Assembly: GCA_024516035.1 (NCBI GenBank)
Contig: CM044958.1
Span: 551,566-615,565 of the forward strand
DNA length: 64,000 nucleotides
DNA from: Bactericera cockerelli
Taxonomy: Eukaryota; Arthropoda; Insecta; Hemiptera; Triozidae
Reading direction: 5' to 3'
The stretch's first letter is position 1. Every line of letters begins with the position of its first letter. Of this stretch, positions 24,447 through 34,662 are shown piece after piece. The notes beneath the pieces are model-generated. The model searched no databases. It had not been told where the DNA came from and saw only the letters and a program-made list of their open reading frames with translations. The position numbers were made by a program, and so were the translations under genes.

Positions 24447-26414
24447 TTGGAAACACTTGATATTTATTTGGAAGCTGATTGGAACTCTGTCTTCGGTCAC
24501 ACAGATTTGGAAGTTGTGGTGGACTCATTCTACAATGTACTTCTCACTGGTATTGAACTGACTACTCCTCGTAAACGCATTTTTTCCAGCTCATTTCCGC
24601 GTTGGTTTTCCAATACACTAAGAAAACTTACTTTTGAGAAAAAGAAGGCTCATCTTGCCTATAAGAAATCTGGTTCTGAGTTCGATTACTCCCGTTTTTC
24701 CAATTTACGTTCAAGGTGCAAGATCTTGAGTAGTGACCTGCACAAGCTTCACTTGGAAGAAGTTAGTCATAGCATTAAGTCCAACCCGCGCTTTTTCTGG
24801 AGGTATTCCGAAGAAACCCGGAAGATCAAGGGACTTCCCAGGAATATGTTCCTTGATGAAACCATCAGTTCAACCCCTCAGGAGACTGCCAACCTTCTGG
24901 CGGAATGTTTTTCCTCTGTTTATCAGGAACCTAAGAATAGAATTCCTCCCTATGGACTTCATGATGTAATTGATTTCAATTGTTGTCAGTTTAATGTTTT
25001 AGAGGTCTTTAAAGCATTGTCTCGTCTTCCACCCAAATTCTCTAGTGGTCCTGATAATATACCATCATTCATTTTGAAGTCTTGCGCCTCTTTGCTCTCG
25101 ACTCCTTTGTGTAAGATCTTTAATATTTCTTTATCTAAGGGTGTGTTTCCAACTATGTGGAAGTCCAGTTTTGTTGTACCCATTTTTAAATCTGGGGACC
25201 GGTGCAATGTGCGCAACTATAGAGGCGTTTGCATACAATCAGCGATTCCAAAATTGCTTGATAAACTGGTTACCGAGAGATTGGCTTCTGCTTGTAAGCA
25301 TTTTATTGCTGATGAGCAACATGGCTTTGTCGCAAAGAGGTCAACAGTGACCAACCTCCTTCTCTATCAACAGGATATCGTTCAGTCCTTTCAAGATGGT
25401 ACCCCTGTTCACTCTGTTTATACAGACGTGGCCAAAGCCTTTGATAGGGTGGATGTTGGATTCCTTGTGGCCAAATTGCGCTCATATGGCATAGGCGACT
25501 TTTTCTTAAATTGGCTGTCTTCATCATTTTCTGGTAGGACCCAGTCCGTCCGTGTAAATGAGTCTTTTTCTGAGCCTATCCAGGTGTCTTCAGGTGTTGG
25601 ACAGGGAAGCCATATGGGCCCGCTGCTCTTCAGCTTATTCTTTAATGATCTCCCTGATGTCATTAAACACTCTTCAGTTTTATTATTTGCAGACGATGTA
25701 AAACTTTACAAGAGTATCTCGATGCTTTATGATTGTAATCTTTTGCAGAGTGATATCAATTCATTCAATCATTGGCTATCTTTGAATGGAATGTCTCTGT
25801 CACTCAATAAATGCTTTCTTGTTGAGTTTTCTCGAAGCAGGGTTATTGACTTCACGTATACCATTGCTGGCACCCCAATCGTCAAAGTTGAAGAGATTCG
25901 CGATTTAGGTATTACCTTGGATCGTAAACTTACTTTTGTTCCTCATATTACTCACCTGTCCATGAGATGCCACCGCATACTGGGGTATGTTTGCAGGAAT
26001 TCAAGAGGTTTATCTTTTGAAGCGTTCATGCTTTTGTATAAAGCCCTAGTCAGATCTATTCTCGAATATGCTGGCCCGGTTTGGTCACCATATTATGAGT
26101 CACACATTCACCTCTTGGAGCGTGTCCAAAAGAAGTTTCTTTGGTATGTTCGCTTCCGCTACCCTAACAATGCTATTGAGCTGCCCACTTTAAAAGATCG
26201 CAGGTCAACTGCTGATATGGTCTTTTTAAGTAAGCTGCTGGCTGGTGGCGTGGACTGTTCTAGGCTTCTGGGACTGGTGGGACTGGACGGCCATCGCCGA
26301 CTTCGTAATGAAAAAACCTTTTTTGTTACGAACTGTAACACAAATTATTCATTTTATCTACCTCTTAATAGAATGACTAGAAATGCGAATGCAAACCCTG
26401 AATTTGATTTTTGA
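24447..26414 (+). CDS. Jockey/CR1-group reverse transcriptase ORF, 5'-truncated
   Basis: The 655-codon frame begins at a TTG, so the true start is not here; the frame is open back to a stop at 24402. It encodes the linker and reverse transcriptase of a non-LTR retrotransposon: SSGPDNIPSFILKS at about residue 200, TDVAKAFDRVD at about 325, GVGQGSHMGPLLFSLFFND at about 385 and the catalytic FADDVKLYKS at about 414. The ALVRSILEYAGPVWSP block near 535 is typical of the I/Jockey/CR1 group. No apurinic endonuclease domain precedes it. A -1 shift in an A run near 24405 would join a short upstream frame, so the copy is truncated or frameshifted and probably inactive, although the RT itself is uninterrupted. 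Confidence 0.85.
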   Translation: METLDIYLEADWNSVFGHTDLEVVVDSFYNVLLTGIELTTPRKRIFSSSFPRWFSNTLRKLTFEKKKAHLAYKKSGSEFDYSRFSNLRSRCKILSSDLHKLHLEEVSHSIKSNPRFFWRYSEETRKIKGLPRNMFLDETISSTPQETANLLAECFSSVYQEPKNRIPPYGLHDVIDFNCCQFNVLEVFKALSRLPPKFSSGPDNIPSFILKSCASLLSTPLCKIFNISLSKGVFPTMWKSSFVVPIFKSGDRCNVRNYRGVCIQSAIPKLLDKLVTERLASACKHFIADEQHGFVAKRSTVTNLLLYQQDIVQSFQDGTPVHSVYTDVAKAFDRVDVGFLVAKLRSYGIGDFFLNWLSSSFSGRTQSVRVNESFSEPIQVSSGVGQGSHMGPLLFSLFFNDLPDVIKHSSVLLFADDVKLYKSISMLYDCNLLQSDINSFNHWLSLNGMSLSLNKCFLVEFSRSRVIDFTYTIAGTPIVKVEEIRDLGITLDRKLTFVPHITHLSMRCHRILGYVCRNSRGLSFEAFMLLYKALVRSILEYAGPVWSPYYESHIHLLERVQKKFLWYVRFRYPNNAIELPTLKDRRSTADMVFLSKLLAGGVDCSRLLGLVGLDGHRRLRNEKTFFVTNCNTNYSFYLPLNRMTRNANANPEFDF

Positions 26415-26663
26415 CATATTTATTTACCATGGATTTTATTCCATGTAAATCCGTTCTTGATTTCTAATTAGGTTCTGACAATCAGTTTCAGTACTCACAT
26501 CAATGTAACTGTGATATGTAACTGTGATATTCTATAACTTATTATTATAGGGAGTTTTTCTCATTTATTTTATTTAAATGGTACAGAGTATTTTATCCAT
26601 GGGCTTAACAGCAAACATAGATAAATTTCAGGTTGAGGTTGGATGAGGAGGAGGAGTGAATCT
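26415..26663. other. 3' regions of two converging retroelements
   Basis: Holds the 3' non-coding sequence of the Jockey-like element and, meeting it head on, that of the next element. A taactgtgatatt-type short duplication occurs near 26510-26530. Confidence 0.4.
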
Positions 26664-29600
26664 TCAGAAGCTTAGGACTTTCCTCACAATTCTGCAAGTT
26701 TCAAGGAGGACATTTTTCTGAATCTTCGATATGATGTAGGATGGAAGTTCAATCTTCTTGCAGTGATGATACATTGAGGGATGAATTAGTCCATTGGTTG
26801 AGACAATGATAGGGATGATGTCAACAGTGTTCATGGTCCACATGTCTTTGATTTCAATGCCCAGATCTTGATATTTCCGTATTTTTTCACTCATGGATGT
26901 AACTAGGTTGTGGTCATTAGGGTGGGCAATATCAATTAGTTTTACCAATTTCTCTTTCTTGTCTATCAAAACAATATCAGGACGGTTATGAGGAAGGCGT
27001 CTGTCAGTTACTATTGTTGTGTCCCAATATAGCTTGAACTTCTCATTTTCTAGAATGGGTTCAGGATCGTATTTGAAATGAGGTTGATTATTTTTCACTA
27101 GCTCAAGTTTGTTTGCTAGGTACTGATGAACAATTTTAGCTGATAGATTATGGCGGTAGAGGTACTCCGTTTGTGCTAGTGCAGGGCAAGCAGCTGTAAT
27201 GTGTTGTATGGTTTCAGACGATTGATGGCATACACGGCATGAATCATTTGAAACATCAAGTTTTTCAATGTACTTTATATAGTTCTTTGTCTTAATCACT
27301 TGATCTTGAATGGCCATGATGAAACCCTCAGTCTCACAGTAGATGGAACTTTGTTTTTGCAACCAATTGTTTGAGCTCACATGACTTTCGTCTAGTGCCT
27401 TTTTGTATCTTCCATGTAAGATCTTACTTTGCCATTTTTCTTCCAGGTCTTTATGTGAATGTGTTTGTACAGGTATTTCTTCATTCTTCATATTTAGTGC
27501 AGAGTAGTTAGCATCACTGTCAATGACATCTCTGTGTAATATTGAATCACCTTTCTTCTGGAAGAAATAGTTCTTGAGATTCTTCACTTCCTTGTTTGCT
27601 TGTCTTTCAAGGTTAATTAGGGCTCGACCTCCATTTTTTCGTGGTAGATATAAGCGCTCAGTGCAAGCTTTGGGATGGTGAATTCGGAATTCAGTCATTA
27701 ACACTCTTGTTTTTCTGTCTAAGTCTTGAAGATCAGTTTTGGTCCACGGTATAACACCAAACGAGTAAGTGAGTATAGGTATACACCAAGTATTAATACC
27801 TTTGATTTTATTTAGACCATTAAGACTTGTGGATAAAATTTTCTTCACTCTCATGGTGTACATGTTGATAAGGTATTCTTTTATTTCAGTTTTTCCAAAT
27901 ACTAGGGATTGTTTTACACCAAGATATTTGTATACGGTATTTGGATTTTGATTAAGTGATGGCAGAGTCATTGGTGTTGTTGTAAGGTTGATATTATTTT
28001 GGGTGTGAATTTTTCCTCTTTTTACCTCTAGTGTAGCACATTTTTCAATTCCAAATTTCATATGGATATCATTGGAGAAGATACAGGTTGTCTCTAGCAT
28101 GGTTTGAAGTTCGTTTTTATCTTTTGCATAGAGCTTTAAATCATCCATAAATAACAAATGAGATATTTTATGTTCAGTGAGTCTGTTCAAGATATAACCT
28201 TTTTTTGAATCATTTAGTATGTTACTAAGTGGATTCAGAGACAAACAGAACCAAAGAGGACTCCAAGAATCACCTTGGAATATGCCTCGCTTGATGGGAA
28301 TAAAATTGGATTCAAAGTGATATTGACTTTCATTTGTACCGGTATTGTTGTTCTTGCATTGTAGAGTGAGTGATAGTTTAGTGGTCCACTGGTTCATGCT
28401 GTGTTTCAAGAAGTTAATGAGCTTGGGGTCAATTTTATAAATAGATAGAACTTGCAATAACCAAGAATGTGGCACGGAATCATATGCCTTGACGTAATCT
28501 ATCCAGGCTACTGATAGATTTTTGCATCTCTTCTTTGCTTGAGTACAAATCACAATGTCAATGATAAGCTGTTCCTTACAGCCGCGTGAGTTTTTCTTGC
28601 AACCTTTTTGATTTTCTGTCATTATATGGTTTCTTGAGATGAATTCTTCTACTTTATCAGTGATGATGCATGTAATGATTTTGAACATTGTATTCAAGCA
28701 TGTGATGGGTCTGTAATTTTTGGCATTTTGAATTTCTTCGTTTTTTGGTTGTAAATATGTAACGCCTTGATTAAGAAATTGTGGCATTTTCTCAGGATCT
28801 TCAACTACATTATTGATGTGATGAGCTAGGTGAGGATGGACACTTGTAAAGTATTTCCACCAGTAATTGTGGATTTTGTCTAAACCTGGAGTCTTCCAAT
28901 TGTGTACACGCTTGATAACATTCTTTACATCATTTATATTTATTACTTGTAATCTCATTTGTTCAATATGTTTAAAACGTTCCATTTCATCTTTTATCCA
29001 TGAAGCTTGAGTATTATGTTGAACAGGATTTGACCACATACTCTTCCAGTATTCTGTTACTTCCTCTTTTTTAGGTGGTACATTAATATTGTTTGGTTTG
29101 GTCTGTTTCAAAAGGTTGGCATAAAAACGCTTCTCATTTCGAATGAAGTTTTTGTTGTCCATTTTTCGTTTATACGATTTGTTGTATCTCCTCAGTCGCT
29201 TGCCTAGTGCTGCTATTTGTTGCTTCAGTGAATCAGTAACAAGATTGAATTTTCGGTTGAAATATCTCGATTGAAGATAAGTTAGCAAATTGTATTTATG
29301 CAGAAGGCTCCAATATCGTGTCGATTGGTTTCTGTACCAGTTGTACAGTCTTGAAAGATCAGATCTCATGTTCGCTATTTTCTTCTCAATTCTCGTCTTC
29401 CAAGGTGGATTGCTCTCATCAGTTTGTCTCATATTATGCGAACTAGCATCATGTAGAGAGATGTTCAACAAACAACATACAGTAAGTGCAGCCACGTACA
29501 CTACCAGGTTTATATGTTCCAAAGACTCATAACTTAAGATTTTCCTCCCTAGAAACGTATCTACTTGTTTCACTCTGCGTTCAGACTCATAATTGTACTT

Positions 29601-30164
29601 TATTTTAGGAATGTTCATTCTGTTATTAGGTTGTATAGTCTTATACTTTTGAAAGAGAGTGTTGAACTTATCTTCCACTTCCACATCAATATCATCCTCG
29701 TCTTGTTCTAGTGATTGTGTCACAGCGGGAGTAGGGTTGGTGTTTTCCCTTGCTATATTTACATGTATTTCATTCAGCACTTGTTCTTCATTTGTATTAT
29801 CCTCTTCATGTTGTTCGTCATGGTCATGGATGGTTGTCACATCGTCATCGTTCACAGGTTGGGTCAGGTTCAGTTCTCGATATATTTGCTGTTTGATGTT
29901 CTCAATCAGAACTTTATCCAAGAACTTGTTCTTCTTTACCATTTGATACTTCTGGTCACATATTCTTTGTTCAGTCACATTCGAGTCAGGGTATATCTTT
30001 TTCCATTCTCCGTAGAATTTCTGTCGGTACTTCACAACATCCGTTTCACATTTTGTCGCTCTAAAGTAAGCTTTGAAGATATTCACGTTCTCCTCATAAG
30101 TCCAGCGTTTTCTGGAAAGAGAAGCAGGGCCCTGGGGCTGCTGTCTTGATCCAATAGATGACAT
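26664..30164 (-). CDS. Non-LTR retrotransposon polyprotein with restriction-like endonuclease
   Basis: A single uninterrupted 1166-codon frame. Order: a Myb/SANT-like N-terminal segment (KRWTYEENVNIFKAYF near 18-35), an acidic linker (about 110-165), reverse transcriptase with WIDYVKAYDSVPHSWL, FQGDSWSPLWFCL and catalytic FMDDLKLYAK (about 671), a CCHC knuckle CRVCHQ...H...C (about 975), and a restriction-like endonuclease core RPDIVLIDKK...LIDIAHPND (about 1060). That order is typical of the R2/R4(Dong)/NeSL superfamily, which nicks its target with a C-terminal PD-(D/E)xK-type nuclease. Short TTA/TAA runs lie upstream at 30254-30297. The intact frame suggests a young copy. Clade assignment within the superfamily is uncertain. 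Confidence 0.88.
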   Translation of the reverse strand: MSSIGSRQQPQGPASLSRKRWTYEENVNIFKAYFRATKCETDVVKYRQKFYGEWKKIYPDSNVTEQRICDQKYQMVKKNKFLDKVLIENIKQQIYRELNLTQPVNDDDVTTIHDHDEQHEEDNTNEEQVLNEIHVNIARENTNPTPAVTQSLEQDEDDIDVEVEDKFNTLFQKYKTIQPNNRMNIPKIKYNYESERRVKQVDTFLGRKILSYESLEHINLVVYVAALTVCCLLNISLHDASSHNMRQTDESNPPWKTRIEKKIANMRSDLSRLYNWYRNQSTRYWSLLHKYNLLTYLQSRYFNRKFNLVTDSLKQQIAALGKRLRRYNKSYKRKMDNKNFIRNEKRFYANLLKQTKPNNINVPPKKEEVTEYWKSMWSNPVQHNTQASWIKDEMERFKHIEQMRLQVININDVKNVIKRVHNWKTPGLDKIHNYWWKYFTSVHPHLAHHINNVVEDPEKMPQFLNQGVTYLQPKNEEIQNAKNYRPITCLNTMFKIITCIITDKVEEFISRNHIMTENQKGCKKNSRGCKEQLIIDIVICTQAKKRCKNLSVAWIDYVKAYDSVPHSWLLQVLSIYKIDPKLINFLKHSMNQWTTKLSLTLQCKNNNTGTNESQYHFESNFIPIKRGIFQGDSWSPLWFCLSLNPLSNILNDSKKGYILNRLTEHKISHLLFMDDLKLYAKDKNELQTMLETTCIFSNDIHMKFGIEKCATLEVKRGKIHTQNNINLTTTPMTLPSLNQNPNTVYKYLGVKQSLVFGKTEIKEYLINMYTMRVKKILSTSLNGLNKIKGINTWCIPILTYSFGVIPWTKTDLQDLDRKTRVLMTEFRIHHPKACTERLYLPRKNGGRALINLERQANKEVKNLKNYFFQKKGDSILHRDVIDSDANYSALNMKNEEIPVQTHSHKDLEEKWQSKILHGRYKKALDESHVSSNNWLQKQSSIYCETEGFIMAIQDQVIKTKNYIKYIEKLDVSNDSCRVCHQSSETIQHITAACPALAQTEYLYRHNLSAKIVHQYLANKLELVKNNQPHFKYDPEPILENEKFKLYWDTTIVTDRRLPHNRPDIVLIDKKEKLVKLIDIAHPNDHNLVTSMSEKIRKYQDLGIEIKDMWTMNTVDIIPIIVSTNGLIHPSMYHHCKKIELPSYIISKIQKNVLLETCRIVRKVLSF

Positions 30165-31394
30165 AACGTGGAATTACCATTTAGGTACTTTAGACTTTAA
30201 AATTTGGAAAATATTTCACTCGCGGAGCGATCGTAAATTTTACACAGTCTAGCTTTAGTAATAAATTAATAATTATTATTATTAATTTATTATTATCTAG
30301 TCACTTTTTAATTATTCTTTTTTCCTCCTATTTTAATCTTGACATATTATGTATTTCGTTTGTGTTTGTGTCTGTAGAAGAAAGAAAAAAAAATCTTATC
30401 TTATATTTTGTTAATATTGTAAATTGGTTATGTACCGTAAAATATACAATACCTAACGGTATTTATTATTATTATTTATTTCAATTGTATACTCCCCGCA
30501 ATTGTCAGACTTCAGGATTGAAGAGAGAGAAAGAGGAGAGGGGGAGGCGGATACAATGTAATTGATATTTTTCAAGTGAAAACTTTTTTGACAATGCTGT
30601 GGTAATTCTGTGTGTAACGAGGTTATGTATATTTCTTATCTCAAATTCTAAAAATGGTGACTTCGAATTCTTTGATGTGATCAAAACTGACCTCAGAATA
30701 TTTGTTTTTTTGTTAAGTGCTCAGAGAAAAAATTTAAATGTGGTTTGAAAAAAAAAGTTCATCATGATGTTTAGCATGTAATCTGATTAAAAGTGGTATA
30801 GAGCTTAAATGATTGCTGAAATAATTCTCCGGAAAGGTTCAAATACCTCTTCATTTTACCTTCCTATTCACATTAGAACCTTTGTTCATATTAGAACTAG
30901 CCCTAGAGAGATTCATAGGTTAGAAATTCTCTTTTAAAAAAATCTTCGCAAAGTATCTTTTTTTCGGTTTTTCTTGTGTTGAAATAACTACGAAAGTCAG
31001 AAGTAATGTGGCATTTGGCATTAGCAAATCAGAAGTAAGAATTTTCAGGTAGATCAGGGCTAGTTAGAATCAGGGCCATTTTGGCCAACAGAAAATACTA
31101 TCATTGCAATAAAATTATGTTTTTCTATCCGTCTAAGTGAAATATTACCACGGAATGAACAATTTTAAATAAAAACTCTTGCCTCTGAAACCAGTCCAGT
31201 CGTTTTATGGTGTGAGTAATTACTAATTTTATTCCATTTTATAGACACCTGTCTCATTTGCACAGCACTTCAACTTCATTGCTAGAATCTTTTATTAATA
31301 TTTTTTGCCAATGATATTGTTTCGTTCGAGAGAGAAAAAATAAAATAAAATGTTACTCATTTCCTTCTCCTTTAAAAATAATAACCACATTAAA
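30165..31394. other. AT-rich region before the assembly gap
   Basis: The first 100 or so bases are probably the 5' untranslated part of the non-LTR element. The rest shows TTA repeats (30254-30297) and a short low-complexity frame, with no supported gene. Confidence 0.4.
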
Positions 31395-31494
31395 NNNNNN
31401 NNNNNNNNNNNNNNNNNNNNNNNNNNNNNNNNNNNNNNNNNNNNNNNNNNNNNNNNNNNNNNNNNNNNNNNNNNNNNNNNNNNNNNNNNNNNNN
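31395..31494. other. Assembly gap (100 N)
   Basis: Exactly 100 N, the usual placeholder for a gap of unknown size. The order of sequence on either side is inferred by the assembler and could hide PRPF3 exons. Confidence 0.99.
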
Positions 31495-31559
31495 AGATTC
31501 GAGATGCGCAGCTGAGGAGGAAAGTAACAAGGGGATATTATTGTTCTACAACTCAGTAG

Positions 31560-31860
31560 TCACCATGGCAGAGTGAGTTAGCGCGCTAGGCATTGCACAC
31601 ATGGTGATCTGGGTTCGATTCCCAGCGGGGCAGGAATTTTTCTGCTCTGTATTTGGATGTTCGGGGTCCACTCATACCTCGTGAGGAAAAATGAGTAGTT
31701 ACCTGTATGAGTAACGACCAGTGGCGGCATTACCAGAGTAAAAAGAAATTAATGTACTAGAATTTGAAAAGTTAAGGAGGCTCTTAGTAATGCTGCGCTA
31801 CCCACAAAAATTGTGAAGAGGTCTTGTGCTTCACCACAAATAAAAAATAAAATCATACAT
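31560..31860 (+). mobile_element. tRNA-derived SINE, family D
   Basis: The tRNA-like head gagtgagttagcgcgctagg and tctgggttcgattcccagcg is followed by gatgttcggggtccactcat, gaggaaaaatgagtag, cgaccagtggcgg and tgcgctacccac. A second copy at 40137-40405 shares head and body. Confidence 0.8.
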
Positions 31861-32390
31861 TGTTATTATTGTACAACTCTTTATTCAATACAAAAGGAGG
31901 TAAGTAAAAAAATCTGGTGTAAACATCACACGACTTTCCTTATCCCCCAAAAAGAAGTCGAATTCCGCCACTGGTGACTCAACGGTAACGGATGGTTAAA
32001 AATCAGTGCCAAATTCGTAATCAGCACCTTAAAATCATTGGATTTGATATGTCGCAACCCCCATCTGGGGTAAATAATAAAAAAGTTAGTCCAAGCGGGT
32101 CCCCCCAAAATACCGCTAAATTGAGGCCGGGTTCCAAAAAGTTCAAGATATCAAAAAAATGATGAGAATAGACCCCTATTATTTTTTTAATCCGAGAAAA
32201 TGTTGTTCTTTAACTTTTTTTGTATCTTTAACCAATGTAAAGAAGCGGCGCTTGCGGCTAATATTTGCGGCCCTGCGGCCGCAGAATGCGGCCGATTTCA
32301 ACCAAAAGTTTCATGGTTCGTCTGGTGTATAAAATGAATTACCATACCAAATTTCAAGTCTCTAGCTCTTACCGTTCTCGAGATATCCTG

Positions 32391-32470
<80 letters not shown>

Positions 32471-32624
32471 GACAGACAGACGCACGGACCAATGGCTGAA
32501 AACAACTTTTTTGGTATCCTGAGGCTATGATTCGTCCAGAAATGTGAAAAACTGGGTAGGTCAAATTTTCGACGAATACAATACTTTCCTTATTATAGAT
32601 AAGGAAAGTAAAAAGTAAAAAGTT
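31861..32624. other. Unnamed repeat with (CA)n
   Basis: The stretch 32130-32610 has GC-rich spots (gcggccctgcggccgcagaa), a (CA)n run at 32395-32466 followed by (CAGA)n, and ends with a palindrome actttccttattatagataa then ggaaagt. The same palindrome is inserted in the SINE at 54006. It looks like a transposon, but I cannot name the family. Confidence 0.5.
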
Positions 32625-32845
32625 ATCATATATTTTGTGTTGATCACTTTCGTGATATCACAACTACTCAAACTCGCTTTACTAAATCTACGCTGAAACC
32701 GGGACTTGAACCACCGACCTCCAGGTTGCAAGTCCGCCGCCTTATCGATCAAGTAGTAGTAGTGCTTTATTTAGACTGTCGGCTAGAGACAGGAAGTCCC
32801 ATTACGCTAACAGTTTTCAAGCTACTGAGGTCGGTCGAGGAGGAA
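32625..32845 (-). mobile_element. Family B SINE split by a family G repeat
   Basis: Minus-strand family B SINE (atcacaactactcaaactcg, then aaaccgggacttgaaccacc on the plus strand) that stops at gccttatcgatcaag, then a 65-70 bp family G repeat (gtgctttatttagactgtcg, caggaagtcccattacg), then resumes gctactgaggtcggtcg. The interruption gives relative ages: the SINE came first. Confidence 0.7.
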
Positions 32846-33390
32846 AGTAAGAAGGGGTTATTATTACTATACAACTCTTTATTCGATACAAAAGGACATT
32901 ATATATGTACAAATAATAATTTTAACAGTGAAAAATGAAAAAAAAAAAAAAAAAAACAATATATACAATAAAAATGAAAAAGAATAGAAAATATATGAAA
33001 ACATATTATGTCCTAACTTAAGGGCGGGGTTATTGGCTATGGCAATCTCTTCCACCCAACCCCTAGTTTTTTTCCCTCGTTTTTTAAATAATAATAAATC
33101 ATCTGTTTTATTGTTCATTTGTTTTGCAGACCGAGGACCCATCCTAGGCCTTTTTAAATTTGGCTTCTAAGATTGCCATTCAACGTCTCTTTGAGACACT
33201 TTACTTTATTTTATTTAGTTGACACTTGCTCTCTAAAAAGAATATTTTATTTGGTACTACCTATTTTATTTTCTTTGTTTTAAAACTATTTTGTTCCTTA
33301 AAGTGTTTCATATTCTTATTATCTCCTTTAGGTAAAGTTTTTAATTTCTACACAGGATTCTTTCCGTCAATACATGCCCGTTCTCATCAC
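32846..33390. other. Retroelement tails and low-complexity DNA
   Basis: Includes a poly(A) run (32937-32956) and, at 33001-33062, a partial reversed copy of the retroelement 3' end (gggcggggttattggctatg, gcaatctcttccacccaacc). No gene. Confidence 0.45.
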
Positions 33391-33472
33391 GTCCCGGATG
33401 GGTTTCGAACCCGCGACCACTGGAATCTCTAGATTCCCAGAGTGCCGCCTCTACCACTGAGCTACCGGGACA
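33391..33472 (-). mobile_element. tRNA-like SINE head, family A
   Basis: Minus-strand tRNA-like sequence with matching ends (gtcccgg on the plus strand at 33391 pairs with ccgggac at 33472), and a second match to 14402 and 34215. The anticodon loop cannot be folded into a standard seven-base loop, so a functional tRNA gene is unlikely. Confidence 0.6.
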
Positions 33473-33503
33473 GACAGTACACTACTGTCTGTCCCGCAAT
33501 AAA

Positions 33504-33990
33504 GAGCGCGCGATTAGCTCAGTGGTTAAGCACTCGCCTGCCACGCGGAAGGTCCCGGGTACGATCCCCCGTGCCGACAAAAATTTGTATTCTTAATTTG
33601 GTTACAATTGTTTGTAAGGGATACCTTCCGGTGCGCTCGTGTTGACCCAGCACCTAAACGGGAAGTATTGTATCACTTCTCGCCCATCAGAGGGGGGGTC
33701 ATACTACGGGATGGGCAAGCTAAAGGGTTTGGTGGAAGAGATTGCCACAGGCAGTAGCCCCGTCCTTTAGGTAGGACATTATTGATATTTTCTTTTTTTA
33801 CTTATTTATTTTGTCATTTGTTTGTTTGTTTCCTTTTTTTCTAATCTTAATTTTATACTGTTACCTGTCTGTACTTTGTCCTCCTAATAAAGCTTTTAAA
33901 AAAAAGCTACATACAACACAGACCAAAAGGGTCTACAGTAGCTTCTGTTTCATGGGTACGAAATAAAAAAGGCTGTGAAACACTCATCTT
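33504..33990 (+). mobile_element. Family C SINE with a nested retroelement tail
   Basis: The SINE head gcgcgattagctcagtggtt and body run to cgggatgggcaagcta at about 33721. A 3' retroelement fragment with aataaagcttt and poly(A) fills about 33722-33905, after which the SINE resumes with agctacatacaacacagacc; the repeated agcta is a likely target duplication. The SINE's (taa)n/A-rich tail ends at about 34019, only a few bases from the PRPF3 exon donor. Confidence 0.75.
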
Positions 33991-34024
33991 TAATAATAAT
34001 AATAATAAAAAAAAACCCCAGTAC

Positions 34025-34167
34025 CTTGGGTTCTGGCGGTGGCTCAAGCCCCAGTCTAATCTTCTCCTGTTCCTCCTTCCACGCCTCCCGCCTGTTCTGC
34101 CGCCTCAGCTTCTTCCTCTCCTTGTCTGTCAGGAACACAGGCATGTACACGGGCTTGGCTAGGTCAC
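34025..34167 (-). CDS. PRPF3: PRPF3 (Prp3) exon, PRP3-domain start region
   Basis: Encodes 47 residues beginning [20 protein letters not shown] and ending [10 protein letters not shown], a highly conserved segment of PRPF3, the U4/U6 snRNP protein needed to build the U4/U6.U5 tri-snRNP for nuclear splicing. The acceptor is cctctcag at 34168-34175 and the donor is aag|gtac at 34024. Two leading bases complete a codon begun by the exon at 35252, so the phase fits exactly. The next exon (VRISN... in the human protein) is not visible downstream in this window; it may lie below coordinate 1 or in the assembly gap. A SINE tail ends a few bases past the donor. Confidence 0.92.
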
Positions 34168-34214
34168 CTGAGAGGAGAAATAAACGGGCACAAATGTCAT
34201 TCGCATGGAGTAAT

Positions 34215-34295
34215 GTCCCGGTAGCTCAGTGGTAAAGGCGGCACTCTGTGAATCCAGAGATTCCAGAAGTCGTGAGTTCGAAACCCAGCCGGGAC
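34215..34295 (+). mobile_element. tRNA-like SINE head, family A
   Basis: gtcccggtagctcagtggta at the start and ccgggac at the end pair as an acceptor stem, with gagttcgaaac as a T arm. Copies at 14402 and 33391 share flanking sequence. It lies in the PRPF3 intron, opposite to the gene. A functional tRNA cannot be fully excluded without a covariance search. Confidence 0.55.
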
Positions 34296-34449
34296 ATGAC
34301 AAGTTATCCTCCCTTTTACCACATAATAATGTGATTTTTACCCAGGGATTTTTACCACATAATAATTTATCTTGAGCTTACTGCTGGAATAATGGGACTT
34401 TAATTGTCCTATTCGGGTAGTATAAATAAGGCGATATTATTATTAATAT

Positions 34450-34662
34450 TAAGAATACCACTCTTTAGTAGAAGGTAACCACCAGGCGAGGTTAATGCTC
34501 AAAGCATTTTCTACAACCTAACCGTCCGAGTCTTTTCATTATGTGGTTAGAAACTCAAATTAATGAGGAAAAATTCATGCACTGGGTGGGATTCGAACCA
34601 ACGGATCCCTACGCTACCTGGATTACCGGTAAGCGCGTTAACCACTTGACTACCAGTGCACG
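34450..34662 (-). mobile_element. SINE family F, best copy
   Basis: Minus strand: a tRNA-like head gtgcactggtagtcaagtgg, then ttaacgcgctta, box B ggttcgaatcccacc, body gtttctaaccacataatgaa and aaatgctttgagcattaacc, end tctactaaagag. It lies in the PRPF3 intron, in the same orientation as the gene. Confidence 0.75.

Noticed and set aside
24145..25663. Several minus-strand frames opposite the Jockey-like ORF
   Set aside because: Antisense shadows of the reverse transcriptase.
34215..34295. Functional tRNA gene
   Set aside because: Good acceptor pairing, but no standard seven-base anticodon loop and related copies with shared flanks; more likely a SINE head.
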